Shown here: piece by piece, positions 1 through 10,402 of the stretch
Position numbering within the stretch: position 1 is the first letter of the stretch
Layout of the letters: the number at the start of each line of letters is the position of its first letter
Origin: Lutjanus erythropterus
Taxonomy: Eukaryota; Chordata; Actinopteri; Lutjaniformes; Lutjanidae
NCBI GenBank assembly: GCA_020091685.1
Contig: CM034595.1
Span: forward strand, 16,364,025-16,428,024
Length of the DNA stretch: 64,000 bases
Reading direction: 5' to 3'
Notes under the pieces: generated by a model
What the model saw: the letters and a program-made list of their open reading frames with translations, nothing else
The model's database searches: none
What the model was told of the DNA's origin: nothing
Program-made: the position numbers and the translations under genes

Positions 1-228
1 CCCATGGTCACAAAATTTACTCAGTGGCCACCAAATATTCAATGTAGGTTGCCCCCTGTGGCCACCAAGTTTTAACCATATACTGCAAGCCTTTACCAAC
101 ACAACTTTTAGTTCTCTTCACTGGTTAGGTACCGATATTTTGGTGCTACTGGCGTCTGGGTTTACTAAGCCTATTCAAGCTAAATCATGATAACACGAGC
201 CTTACAGAAGAACTTAAGTGGACTATGA

Positions 229-447
229 AAAAGTGAAAGGGCAACGGAATTTCGGCATGAATGGAAGCAGGAACTGAAGTATCTAGAATATGACACATCT
301 AACGATGTACTGTATTGCAGTGTGTGCTGCCAGTTTCCTCAACTAGCTGAGAAGTCTAGATCGTTCTTTGTTGGAAACAGTACCTTCAGGAAACAACGTG
401 TCACAGTTCATGGAAAAGTGGATAACACAAGTGTCACAGTTAAATGA
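229..447 (+). pseudogene. Decayed TTF-type zinc-finger fragment of a hAT-like transposase/ZNF862-like protein
   Basis: An open stretch of about 72 codons lies between two stops, with no suitable initiator. Its translation contains FRHEWKQELKYLEYD, then a C-x2-C pair in YCSVCCQFP, then RSFFVGNSTFRKQ and a VHGK tail. This order (basic/aromatic lead, YC-x-VC, S-F-F-x-G-x-x-x-F-[KR] and a following H) is the pattern of the TTF-type zinc finger found at the start of many hAT transposases and of domesticated ZNF862/ZMYM-like proteins. The transposase core, including the hAT dimerisation region, is not visible. About 100 bp downstream a second open stretch (roughly 527-687) could be a frame-shifted remnant, but I do not recognise it. 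I read this as a truncated transposon relic. An exon of a host ZNF862-like gene is less likely because no splice structure is evident. Confidence 0.55.
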
Positions 448-3239
448 CCTTTTCTGTATTGTTTTTTGTAATGCTCATTAGCAAATATGCCAATGTCAAG
501 GACCCATGGAAGTGGTGTTAACTGCTTGAAACGGACATATCTATTTTGGTATGTAAAGGGAACATTAATGAGCCTCTAAGCACCAGCTTTAGTGTTGTGG
601 AACATCAGCAACATAGTTCAGACCATCTCATGGTCTTAAGGTCATTTTACAACAATCCTGCAACTAATGTGAGAATGGTATATTAGGGATTAAATATCCA
701 ACATGTTACACTCCTGTGTGTTCTCTCTGGTTCTGTGCTGTTATTGGGGCTGACATTGTGTGTCTGCTGGGGTATTTCGTCTGTTGTCCTGCCAAGCTGA
801 CATGAAGGGGTCCAGAAACAGGCCTGGGATGAGCTTGAGGCTCAAGTCCAATATCCTCTGCTACTGGGCAGACACAACTGGAAAGAAGTAAAGGGTCAAG
901 AAAGAAGACGTACAGTCTCACGTTTTATGCATAGTTTTGTTGGCTGCATACCTACCCACAGATCTGATAATTTGGCCACTTATTCATCATAGAACCCCAA
1001 ACAAGCACATTACTAATGATCTTTCTTTTGGTTGCTAAAGTGGGATGTCTGTATTCTACTGTCCAGTTTTCTCAATATCACAGCTTCACAAGCCAGAGAG
1101 GAAAGCCGAGACAGACTCAAATTATGAATAAGCACTTATTGTAACTGTGGGTAATAAAATTCTAAGTTTTGATTGAATGGTAGAAATGTAATTTTATTGA
1201 AAGCAAAATTCCCTCTTAAATCAGAAGCATTGCCCACCAATAGTTATAACTTAATACAGTAAAATGCCAGAATTATATACTCAACAAAAATATAAATGCT
1301 CTTGTTCTATGCACACAAAAGGTTTAATTCTGCCAAATTTTGTTCACAAATTAGTTAAAAGGGTACAAATAGCAGGGTAAACCAATCAGAGTCAGAGTAG
1401 GGTGTCATGACTTTCCTCTCCTGGGAAAAAGAAAGAATGAATGAATGAATATTTTATTTTCGTGTCTAACCCTTTCTCATGACCCACCCCATATGGGATT
1501 ATTCAGACGCATTAACTACAAACAAAACATTCCAGCATGTAGTCCATCATCATTAAACAGCAGAATACACCAGCATCATGCGGGCATAACACGAAGACAG
1601 AACTGCACGTTTTAGAGTTGCCTTTTATTGTGACCAGTCCAAGACACACCTGTGCAATAATCATGCTGTTTAATCAAAATGTCACTAAGACAGATTGTAC
1701 CAAATTTGCAGAAAACCAAAGTGTTGTGTTTCTTTATTTTTTTGAGTGTAAAATAACTGAAAAGCATAAACATCTGTAAATTTTTAATCAACAAAGAATA
1801 GATTTACCCATGATGCCACCAGCAGTGACACACGAGTGAGATATATTGGCCTGTAACAAGATTCACACTTGGATCTTGTGCCAGTCTGGCTGTTAGAGAC
1901 AAGCAGAGGAGTAGAAAAGTGCTGACTCACCCTTGAGCTCCTGGTATCATGTACCTTCCAAACTTTCGCAGTGTTGCAGTGACCTTGAGCGGTGCCGAGA
2001 GGAGCGAGCAAGTGAGTGACTGTGGAAAATGAGGAGTAGAAGAGAGAGCGAGGGACCCCTCCAACCTGCTTCTCGACAGATAATCTGTCAACCCCCCACC
2101 GGTCCCCAGACTCATGGTACATGCGGCACACACACACATATGCTACATTGGAGCACACACACACACTTCTCACCAGCCGCCTACTCCTGCAGCACAGCTG
2201 AGTGTCTGAGAGAGAGGTAGTTGGTGGAGAACGCGCATACCTCCCTCCTCTCCTCCTCCATTTCAACTCCATCCATCACACCCAACACAGCGCTTTCTTT
2301 CTCTATCTTTCACTCTCTGCCTTCTCTCTCATACATTATCTTTCATCTCTTTTATAACCTTCCCCTCTCTCTTGCTGTGGGTGCCCACTCTCTGTCTTTT
2401 ATTTGTCTTTGCCTCCTGAATTAGTTGAAAATGAAAAAAAAAGCTTCATCAGTGAAAAATGGACACTGTGGAGAACACACACTGGTCTGTAATCTAAGTA
2501 CAAGCAGGAACACTCTAGATAATATTAGCCCTGTGAAGTGCTGTAACAAGCATGTGGAACAAGGCTCACCATGAATACTTGTTGTTAACATAACCGAAAT
2601 TGCAAATTATTGATTAGTTTACTCACTGTTCATCAGTGCACATGCACACTGAGTGATGCGCACACACACACTGATGGCCTCAGAGGTGCCCTGCAGACCT
2701 TCAGCTCTCTACAGTACAAGAGACGTCTGTCTTAAGCCGGCCATGTTAGTAATGTTGTTGTTTAATTCCAATCCTACTGTACGAGTGCAGTAAATCATCT
2801 GCGATGTTATGCTAGAGTTCATGATTTATGTGCTCACACTGTACAGTATGATCGCCAAGCTACAACCAGAGTGGTCATACTATGCATGTAAAATCTAGAA
2901 TTAAAAGGTACGTCAGCCCCTGCGGGCCGTTCTGTCTGACGTGAAATTGAAGTGAAAGATCTCTTTAAATCAAACCGTAATCTTTCCCTAACCCTGCCCA
3001 AGTGTTTTCTGTCCCTAACCCGCAATTTACACCAGGCGCGGCTGCATTGCGTTGTGGCCGCTGGAAAGATCCATGGCCATTCTAGACAATGCTTGTGGTT
3101 CCACCAGAAGCACCGTGGCGCGTCCCAGAAGTGGCCCTCCGCTCCGCTCAGCTTCAAATACGTGCCGGGTCTATTTTTGACGGATGCTGCATCATTTAGC
3201 TTGGAGCAGATCAAATGAGTAGGAAGCAAGGAGACTCTG
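448..3239. other. Intergenic DNA, no gene seen
   Basis: This stretch is AT-rich with scattered short repeats: a small GAAT tetranucleotide run near 1435-1450, short CA runs near 2128-2165 and a CT-rich tract at 2240-2400. ORFs on both strands at 1784-2424 are open because of low-complexity CA/CT sequence and show no domain. The part from about 2,900 to 3,220 has a different, more GC-rich texture (cgtcagcccctgcgggccgt, then 'ccctaaccctgcccaag') and resembles an interspersed fish repeat, but I cannot name it. No RNA gene or promoter was recognised. Confidence 0.4.
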
Positions 3240-3386
3240 ATTAATTTTCAAAATAAATGACCCCATGCAGACTGACGATCATAAAGACAGCCAGAAAAGA
3301 AACTATTTAACCACGTACCCTGCTTATCCATGGTAGAAGCACAAAGAGCAAGGTAAAAGGACCTCATCAACAAAATCTGAGCAAAT
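3240..3386. repeat. Direct repeat, copy 1 of a 350-bp-spaced pair
   Basis: This segment begins at 'aattttcaaa', runs through 'cttatccatggtag' and 'gcacaaa-agcaagg', and ends at 'ctgagcaa'. It aligns to 3590-3735 in the same order and orientation with a constant offset of 349-350 bp. The two copies differ by scattered substitutions and small indels, so the duplication is not recent. The 203 bp between the copies does not obviously repeat. It could be two insertions of one element or a local tandem duplication. Confidence 0.7.
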
Positions 3387-3589
3387 AAACATAATCAGGC
3401 AGACAAAACACTCTGCTGCTGAAATGCTTCTGAATGCTGCTGGTGGGCGCTGCAGCCATGCAGAGGACAGATCGGAACCATGGCACAGATGTGCTGTGCT
3501 TGGTGGAATCAACCGGTAATGGCTTGACTCCACCTTTCACGGCTGTGCCACATTACGGCACCACCATGTCTGCTGGGGAAGAGAATCCG

Positions 3590-3735
3590 GTCAATTTTCA
3601 AAGTAAAAGACCATGTGTAGACGTGCAATGTAGAAACAGATAAAAAAGAGAAAATTTTTAACTATGTAGCCTACTTATCCATGGTAGAGGCACAAAAGCA
3701 AGGAAATAAGACCACATCAACACAACCTGAGCAAG
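3590..3735. repeat. Direct repeat, copy 2 of a 350-bp-spaced pair
   Basis: This is the second copy of the segment at 3240-3386, sharing 'aattttcaaa', 'cttatccatggtag' and the terminal 'ctgagcaa'. Short ORFs overlapping this pair are incidental. Confidence 0.7.
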
Positions 3736-6138
3736 TTTGTTTGGAAACAGTTGATCGTTCCTTGTACACTGTTCTCACTGTACACCACAGGGCAAACTGC
3801 GCCCGACGAAGCTGAAATTCAGTTAGTAAAAATGAGTTATACGGCTCAGAATTGGGTCAAAAACAGCTTAAATTGTATAGTGTATGCTCATCTTAAGGTC
3901 CACAGACTGGCACAGACACGTGAGTACATGTACAGATAGCATATATTCCCTTTGCCCTCACACACACAACTATGCACAGAAATCTCTATCTCTTGCTCCT
4001 CCAAGTCAGCAAGTTACAGGATTGTGCACTCTAGGAACTTTTGTGGCAAGTTTCCATGGATCATCATTTGCAAGCTGTCCGATGAGGGTTTTCGTTTTAC
4101 GGAGGAAACAGATACAGCAGTTAACTTGTGTGTCTCTTCTGTTTTTTTCCTGAGTGGGTAGAGTGCAGAGTGAGTCAGTGGGATAACATTAACTGGCAAT
4201 CCTGCGAAGTGTGCAAATGCATCGCAAAGACTCAAGATGAGTCACTCCTCACATCAAACATGATAATTGCACTTACTGAGTCAATTACCATATTTAGATT
4301 TGCATTATTTCAGTGGAAGTAGTTGCAGAATTAGCTGAAGTGAACAGGCGTACTATAGTAACCAAGACTAGGAGACAGAGAGGAAATGGGATCAATGGGT
4401 TTGTTGGGAAGGATGAGAGACGATGGTTGTAAGTGTGTGAGTGAGATGGATTTAGAATACAGAGTGGTGATGCCTCTTCCACCATGTGTGATCATTTAGA
4501 CTATTTCTGGTCATATTGTTTGTTCTCAGCACACTGCTCTCTCGTCCATCTTTCTGCCAACTTAATTTCCCTGCCATGTGACGGTTAGATTTATAGACGT
4601 ATTTCCCCGCTGAGCCGCCACAGGTGGTGGAGCAGCACAGATGTGATGAAGCACTGTCCGGAATCCAAGAACTACAGTCGATTTCCCGGTCTGTGCCAAG
4701 AGCCACGTGAATGTGGGTGGGGTGATGAGTTGGTGTTGGTGAAAGCGTCTGAAACTTCTAGAGATGCTGTGACTAAATTCAATTTAACATCTGTGGTGGG
4801 AGAGGGTCCAGTCGGTGATGATCATCTTCTAGATGGTTGGGGGTGGGGGCTGAAGGGTTATGGATCAGGTAATAGATCTTCACACTGTGTTTGAGTCAAC
4901 TGGAGTTTAGTGGTGGTGATGTTAAAGGTGAAAGAAATAGCTCACCCATAAATTGTAATTTTGCCATTATTGACTCATATCAGTCAGAACAACACTGAGG
5001 TTTGTAAGATGTTAGCTTTCTTTTTGCTGCTCACTGAGAAGCTGAACCAAGTGCTTTTTACTCTCCAAAGAGACTCTGTAGACCTCATACTGCTCATGAA
5101 AAAGTTATTTATTGAATTTTTAAGTTTGTTTGTATCTTTTATAACCTCTCTGTGAGATCCTATACTGCGTTGATATGATCATATTGTGTTATTATTTCAC
5201 AAAATTTTGCTGGGGACTTATGCCTCCCTGTAAATTCTAAGTAAAATGAACCAAACTATTTATTGATGTCTCTGTTTTGAAGTTATAATATGTAACATTT
5301 TGGCATTAAAATGTCCAACAATGCTAGACACGTTATAGACCATAAACAGCAGAATTGACACATTTTACAGTTAAAGGTTTGTCAGACAAAATGCTTAATA
5401 TTGGACATAGTTACATTATACAAGTCTGTTTAACCAAAATACAACAATTTAAATATATCCAGGCTCTTGCGCTTGGAGATTTGCAAATCATATAGGGCTG
5501 GACTATTAATTGGCCTTCGTGGAGGTCTGTGCTCTCCAAGTGCCCTTTAAATTTTTTAATGTGTTAATCCAATCACTAATATAAGATCCTGTTTATTCAC
5601 CAATGGTAAAGTTTTTCTCTAATTAAGACTTAAGTATGCAGACTGGCTGACCTCAATGGCTCTCAGATGCACAGTTAAGAAATCTGATTTAGCACCACAT
5701 CAAGCCCAGTAATCACCAGCGTGGACCAAATAAAATCACAAAACAATTATCGTTTTGTTTTACTGAGAGAAGTCACTTAATTGATTGTGATTCTACCGAT
5801 AATAAAATGAGAAATGTACAAAATTGTGCGCGAAGCATCTCACACTAAAGCAGCATGAGTCTGTGCACATAAAGTAACTTCTGAATTCATCAGATGTCTG
5901 ACAAAACAAAAACCATAGCTGTTGCTTAATGAAGCATTTCATTTCCATCATCTTCTGTACACCCCCACAGGATTTCAATGTATCTTTTGACTTGATGTAT
6001 GTGAAGTGCAGCGGAGCACTGTATCTACATAATTTTAGATAGAGGGCTCTGAAGCAGTGCCTCAGTGTTCAGAATGGGCTGGTAATGAGTCACAATTTTC
6101 TTCTGCACAGAAGTAACTGATGTGTCTGTGTACGTATG
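3736..6138. other. Intergenic DNA, no gene seen
   Basis: This is AT-rich sequence with many stops in all frames. A short stretch near 4930-5040 ('tagctcacccataaattgtaa' region) resembles the end of a common fish interspersed repeat but is too decayed to classify. No tRNA, ORF with a domain, or promoter signal was recognised. Confidence 0.35.
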
Positions 6139-6173
6139 CACGTGTGTGTGTGCGTGCGTGTGTGTGCGTGCGT
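6139..6173. repeat. TG/TGCG microsatellite
   Basis: An imperfect dinucleotide tract alternates (TG)n with TGCG units. It explains the CA-encoded HTHAHTH run in the minus-strand ORF across this site, which is therefore not a gene. Confidence 0.85.
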
Positions 6174-6389
6174 TAGTGCTCCATGTGTGGAACAAAGATA
6201 ATTGAATGTAAGTGGTGCCTATCAACTGTGGTCGTATTTCTCTGTGGTATTGAAACCTACAGAGATTTGAAAACTCATTTAGCCGTGCCACTTCAAAGAA
6301 AAGAAAATATTACGTAAAAACTGTGCTGGAAGTGTGGGCACCCTCCTCCCCCACTTCCTCCCTTCTCTTCCTCCCCCTCTGCTGTTGCG

Positions 6390-7450
6390 GTGTAAAGTGC
6401 ACAAAAGACCCGGCGTGTGGAAAATGAATTAGGGCCGCCGTTTCACTGTATTTTCATGTGCTGTAATTGTGTACGCGTGTGCATTCAGCTACACAAGCGT
6501 GCACACATGTATTTGTATTTGTGTGTGCGTGCCTGTGTGCTAGTATGCATCTGTTCACATCTTTGTCTGGGCTAAGTGCATGTTTGAATTCATGCTAATT
6601 AGTGTGTCCATTGAAAAACAGGAAGCTGTTCCCAGTCTGTGAAGATGAAAGGCATCAGAGCTGTGTCCAGTATTTCCTCCCTGGTGTGTTACACTGTAGC
6701 TCCACAGGCTTGCACAATGAGATCTCCCGACAAAGACAGAGAGAAACAGAGAAAAAGAGCGACTGTCACAGAGTTTCATAAGCTCCATTTCACAACAGCG
6801 TCGGAGTGAAAGCCTCTCTGAGATAATTGCAGCCAGGTCGGGAAGGTTCTGATGCAGAGCGCTGCAGAAGGCGTGGAGTCAGGTTATTTGCAATTAATTA
6901 TGGCAGACGCAGTACAGCATTTTCACCTGATTTAGCTCAACTTGCAGTGGCTGCACAAACAGAGAGAATATGAACCGCTAATAAACTCTTTAAAGGCTGA
7001 AAATGATACAGTCTCACAAACAAAACATAAGACTTACATCAAACCAAACAGGAAATAAGGAATATACAATATATACTTATATAAAAACAATATAAGTGTG
7101 TGTGTGTGTGTGTTTACAACTAGGCCAGCAAATGTAATGAGTTGCCAGGCTTGAGCCAGATTTAATTAACTTGAAAAGAAAAGATTGATGCACTAATTTA
7201 CTTACATTTAATTGAGGTAAATATTGTCCTACGATTGTTTTTCAGAGCACACACAGATGGGATTTTATATGCTAATGTAAAAATGTAGTTTTTATGATAC
7301 AGCTTTGATAGAAATCTAAATGTGATCTAATTGTTTTAAGCTACTTTGGGATTATTTCGCTGTCAGATCTTTTCTTGCAGTTCAACTGTGCAATTAGCAG
7401 AGGAATTTCATTAGATTTATAATCATCAGCTACTACAATTACCAGTCATT
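6390..7450. promoter_or_regulatory. Candidate conserved non-coding block(s)
   Basis: This kilobase is nearly free of recognisable repeats except for a short (TG)9 at 7096-7113. It is rich in homeodomain-type TAAT/ATTA cores and CAATTA motifs, for example 'tgaattagggccgccgtt' near 6425, 'tttgcaattaattatggcag' near 6888 and 'tgcaattagcagaggaattt' near 7390. Such low-repeat, ATTA-dense texture is typical of developmental enhancers flanking vertebrate transcription-regulator genes. This is an inference from composition; conservation cannot be seen from one sequence. Confidence 0.3.
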
Positions 7451-10332
7451 TTAAAATGTGGTGAATGCCTTTTGAACATGTTTATGAAAAGTGTGAAAAA
7501 AACCCCAACAGAAAATAGAGTAAAAAATTTAAATTAAAATCAAGTAATTATGTGCCTCACCCAGACAGATTTTATAGTTTATACTCATATAAAAGTTGAT
7601 AGATGAATCATAACACAGCATATTGGCCTGAAGAACTTTTATAATTAAAGTGGAAAGGATCGTATTTTTTCATGCTAACGTGACAGAAGTGGCTGAAGGG
7701 GACAACTCCCCGAGTCTAATTAAACAAAGAACCTATTCATAATATGCCATGAAATATTTATTATGTGTCCCAGATACACATTCTCCAAATTTCACCTCAC
7801 GTTATTACTTGAGAGAGAGGCACAGCTAAAGACTCTCCTTATAATACCTGTCTGCCCTCACAGCACAAATCACTCCTGATCTCTCTCTTTTTCTTTGGTG
7901 TTTCAGTGTATCAGGCTTTTGTTTTTGGGTTTTTTTTTTGCTGCTGATTTAGCTTTATTTTCTCTTATTGTCTCTTGTTAGAAATATTTTACTCCACTTA
8001 TTGATTCCTCTGATTCATAATTATCAAAATAGTTGCAACTTTTTGGAACAAGGGTGCTGGCGGCTTTTTTCAGCTGCAAACAGAGCCTCTTGTTTGTCAC
8101 ATATTCAGTTTGAGGTAAGGCCCTTGAACAATAACACTCGGGGGAATTGTCATAAAATAGATTATTTTCCAAAACGCTTCCTCCTGTGATCAATAATCGC
8201 TGACTCAGTACGGAGTCCTGCACGAAACCGGACTGTAAGTGGGATGTCGTTTCCTTGTTGCATATTAAAACTAGGCGATTAAACGCCACAGCAGGACAAG
8301 GACAGTATAACTTAATAGCTCCTTTTTACTGCAGTTGTTAGGTCCTTGCCTCTGCCCCAAGTGAGCAATATCTTTATATTCAGCAACAGGGACAGCAGAG
8401 AAGGTAAAATATTGTTTTCACAGATTTTTCTTTTAAAGTTAACAAGGGCAATGCATGACATATTTTGTGTTAACAAGGGCGATGCTGTCCCCCCCTACTC
8501 AAATTGCCCCTCTCCTGTTAAAAGCCACCAGGGTATGAAGCAGAAGCCGTCGCTGTGAGGAATGAAGGCCATTGAGTTAAGCTTGTTGAGTTTAATGGAG
8601 CAGGAAGGCTACAGTAGAAGTAATGGCTGAGGGTGAGCTTAGCTACAGGCCTGTCAGGTACCACAGGGAGGGGAGAAGAAGGTTATAGCCATGCAAGATA
8701 TTGCTGTCTTTTTTACCAACGGCATCCATTCATTTTTTACGGTGAATAATTTTATTGTTTTGCTTTTGTTTCACTGTATGTTTAGTTTTTGTATTTGTTT
8801 TTGTTTGATTACAGCAAAGAGACAGCACATATCATTAAACGTATTATTATTTATTGCCAGCATAGAAGAGCATTGAATTACTATATTGGTGACTGACCAT
8901 TACTAGAGCTGTGATGGTAAAGATTTTTTCCTACCACAGTTAAAAAGCAACGTATTCTCACAGGACGACAGTTTACCTCAACTGGGGATGGAACAATAAT
9001 TAGTTTCATGAAAAATGTGAGAAAAATTCTTGCAGATTAGTATTGCCATTTCAACTATTCATTATTGTGATAACTATGTCTGATTATCTCACTTTGAAAA
9101 ACTCATGTTACATACTGTCCAACATCAACCAAAGTTAGCAGTAGTCTCTCAGATGCAGGCGCAGCTTGAAATGTTTGTTTTGTGTCAGTGAAAACAGTGA
9201 CATTGCAAAGGACATGATGCCTTTACAAATTGTTGAGAGGTTTTCAGTATGAAGGTCAGTGAAATGATTTCAGTGTGTGTATCAAAACTTTTTGAACATT
9301 TTCTGTACATTTTAACATTATTGTGATAATAATGACAACTGTGTTAATTTTGTTCCTCATAATTATGTTATTAAAATATTTCACAACTGTTTTAGCTCCA
9401 TCTTGTTGTGGTGAGGACAATTTGATGCAAAATCAGGGGCCACGATGTCTTGCATTTTATCGTGTTATCCTTGACAATGTCATATATGCTGGTACTACTT
9501 TTACTATTGTATTTGATCCTTTGTCGAATAAACTAAACTAAAGCACAGAAGGAAGCTGGGTAGGAAAGGCTAACAATAGCAGCTCCTTTGTGCCTACAAT
9601 GTTGGCACAGGTGCAGTCCTATTCCTTTCAGAGGCTTTGTAATCCAGCCTTGACCTGCAGTGTCATGTTTGAAGACTTGGTAAAATGAATCCATAATGAT
9701 AAATCCAAGGCTGAATGTCCTCTATGAACATTTATCCATTTTTTCCATGTTGAAAATAATTGTTGTTGTGTTGTGTTGCTCGCCATCCACTTGCAGTCCC
9801 ATGATGCCTTGGGTTGAGTATGCCAGCTAATCAGAGGCTGTGTTCTGGACGTATTGTGTGTGGCAGCTGTGATCGCAAACGCATTGTGAAATTGAATAAC
9901 ATGAGGATGACCCTACAAAAAATTGTGGTGAAGAGGGTAATGAGCTCAACCCTGTGGTAGGCATCACAGGGCTGTTAGGGGTTATTGTCATAGCCCTAAC
10001 GGTTACAGTAATACCCATAATTACTTGCTGATATTAAGGCCTTAAATGGTTGCCTTGTTGGCTAATTAAGAACAGATTGGAGAAAAAGAAGTTCCAAACA
10101 ATGACATTTGGCTCCGATAATATGGTAATGTCAGCTAGATGCTGCCTTTAGACACCAGTGGTTTATGTCTGTGTGATGGTGATGGGGGGCAGGTGTTGTG
10201 GTTGTTAATGGTTGGTTTTATGTCTGATGGAGTTTGTGTAGAGGTTGAGCTGCAAGTCTACTGACTGATGGTAGCGCAGACCTGTCTGTGTAGGCATAAT
10301 GATTTTGAATTTCTTCATTAAGGTAGAAATGA
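7451..10332. other. Intergenic DNA, no gene seen
   Basis: This AT-rich stretch has poly-T runs (about 7930) and short ORFs without domains. Two small adjacent perfect inverted repeats lie at 9950-10000. Sequence near 9,300-9,545 ending in 'gaataaactaaacta' has the flavour of a LINE 3' end but shows no reverse-transcriptase coding sequence. Confidence 0.35.
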
Positions 10333-10402
10333 CTTTCCTTTCCTTTCCTTTCCTTTCCTCTCCTCTCCTCTCGTCTTCCTCTCCTCTCCTCTCCTCTCCT
10401 CT
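10333..10402. repeat. CCTTT/CTCTC pentanucleotide array
   Basis: A tandem tract of (TTTCC)n passes into (TCCTC)n. The overlapping ORFs on both strands encode only repetitive Ser/Phe/Pro or Glu/Arg/Gly and are artefacts of this tract. Confidence 0.9.

Noticed and set aside
1784..2272. 162-codon minus-strand ORF, the longest in the window
   Set aside because: It overlaps other long ORFs in two more frames, is driven by CA/CT repeats (VCVCS-like stretches), starts without context and has no recognisable domain.
9323..9541. LINE 3' end with coding remnant
   Set aside because: Only the AT-rich 'gaataaactaaacta' tail is suggestive; the 72-codon ORF shows no reverse-transcriptase or endonuclease motif.
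10333..10402. CRISPR-like or regulatory repeat array
   Set aside because: Contiguous pentanucleotide repeats without spacers are a microsatellite in eukaryotic DNA.
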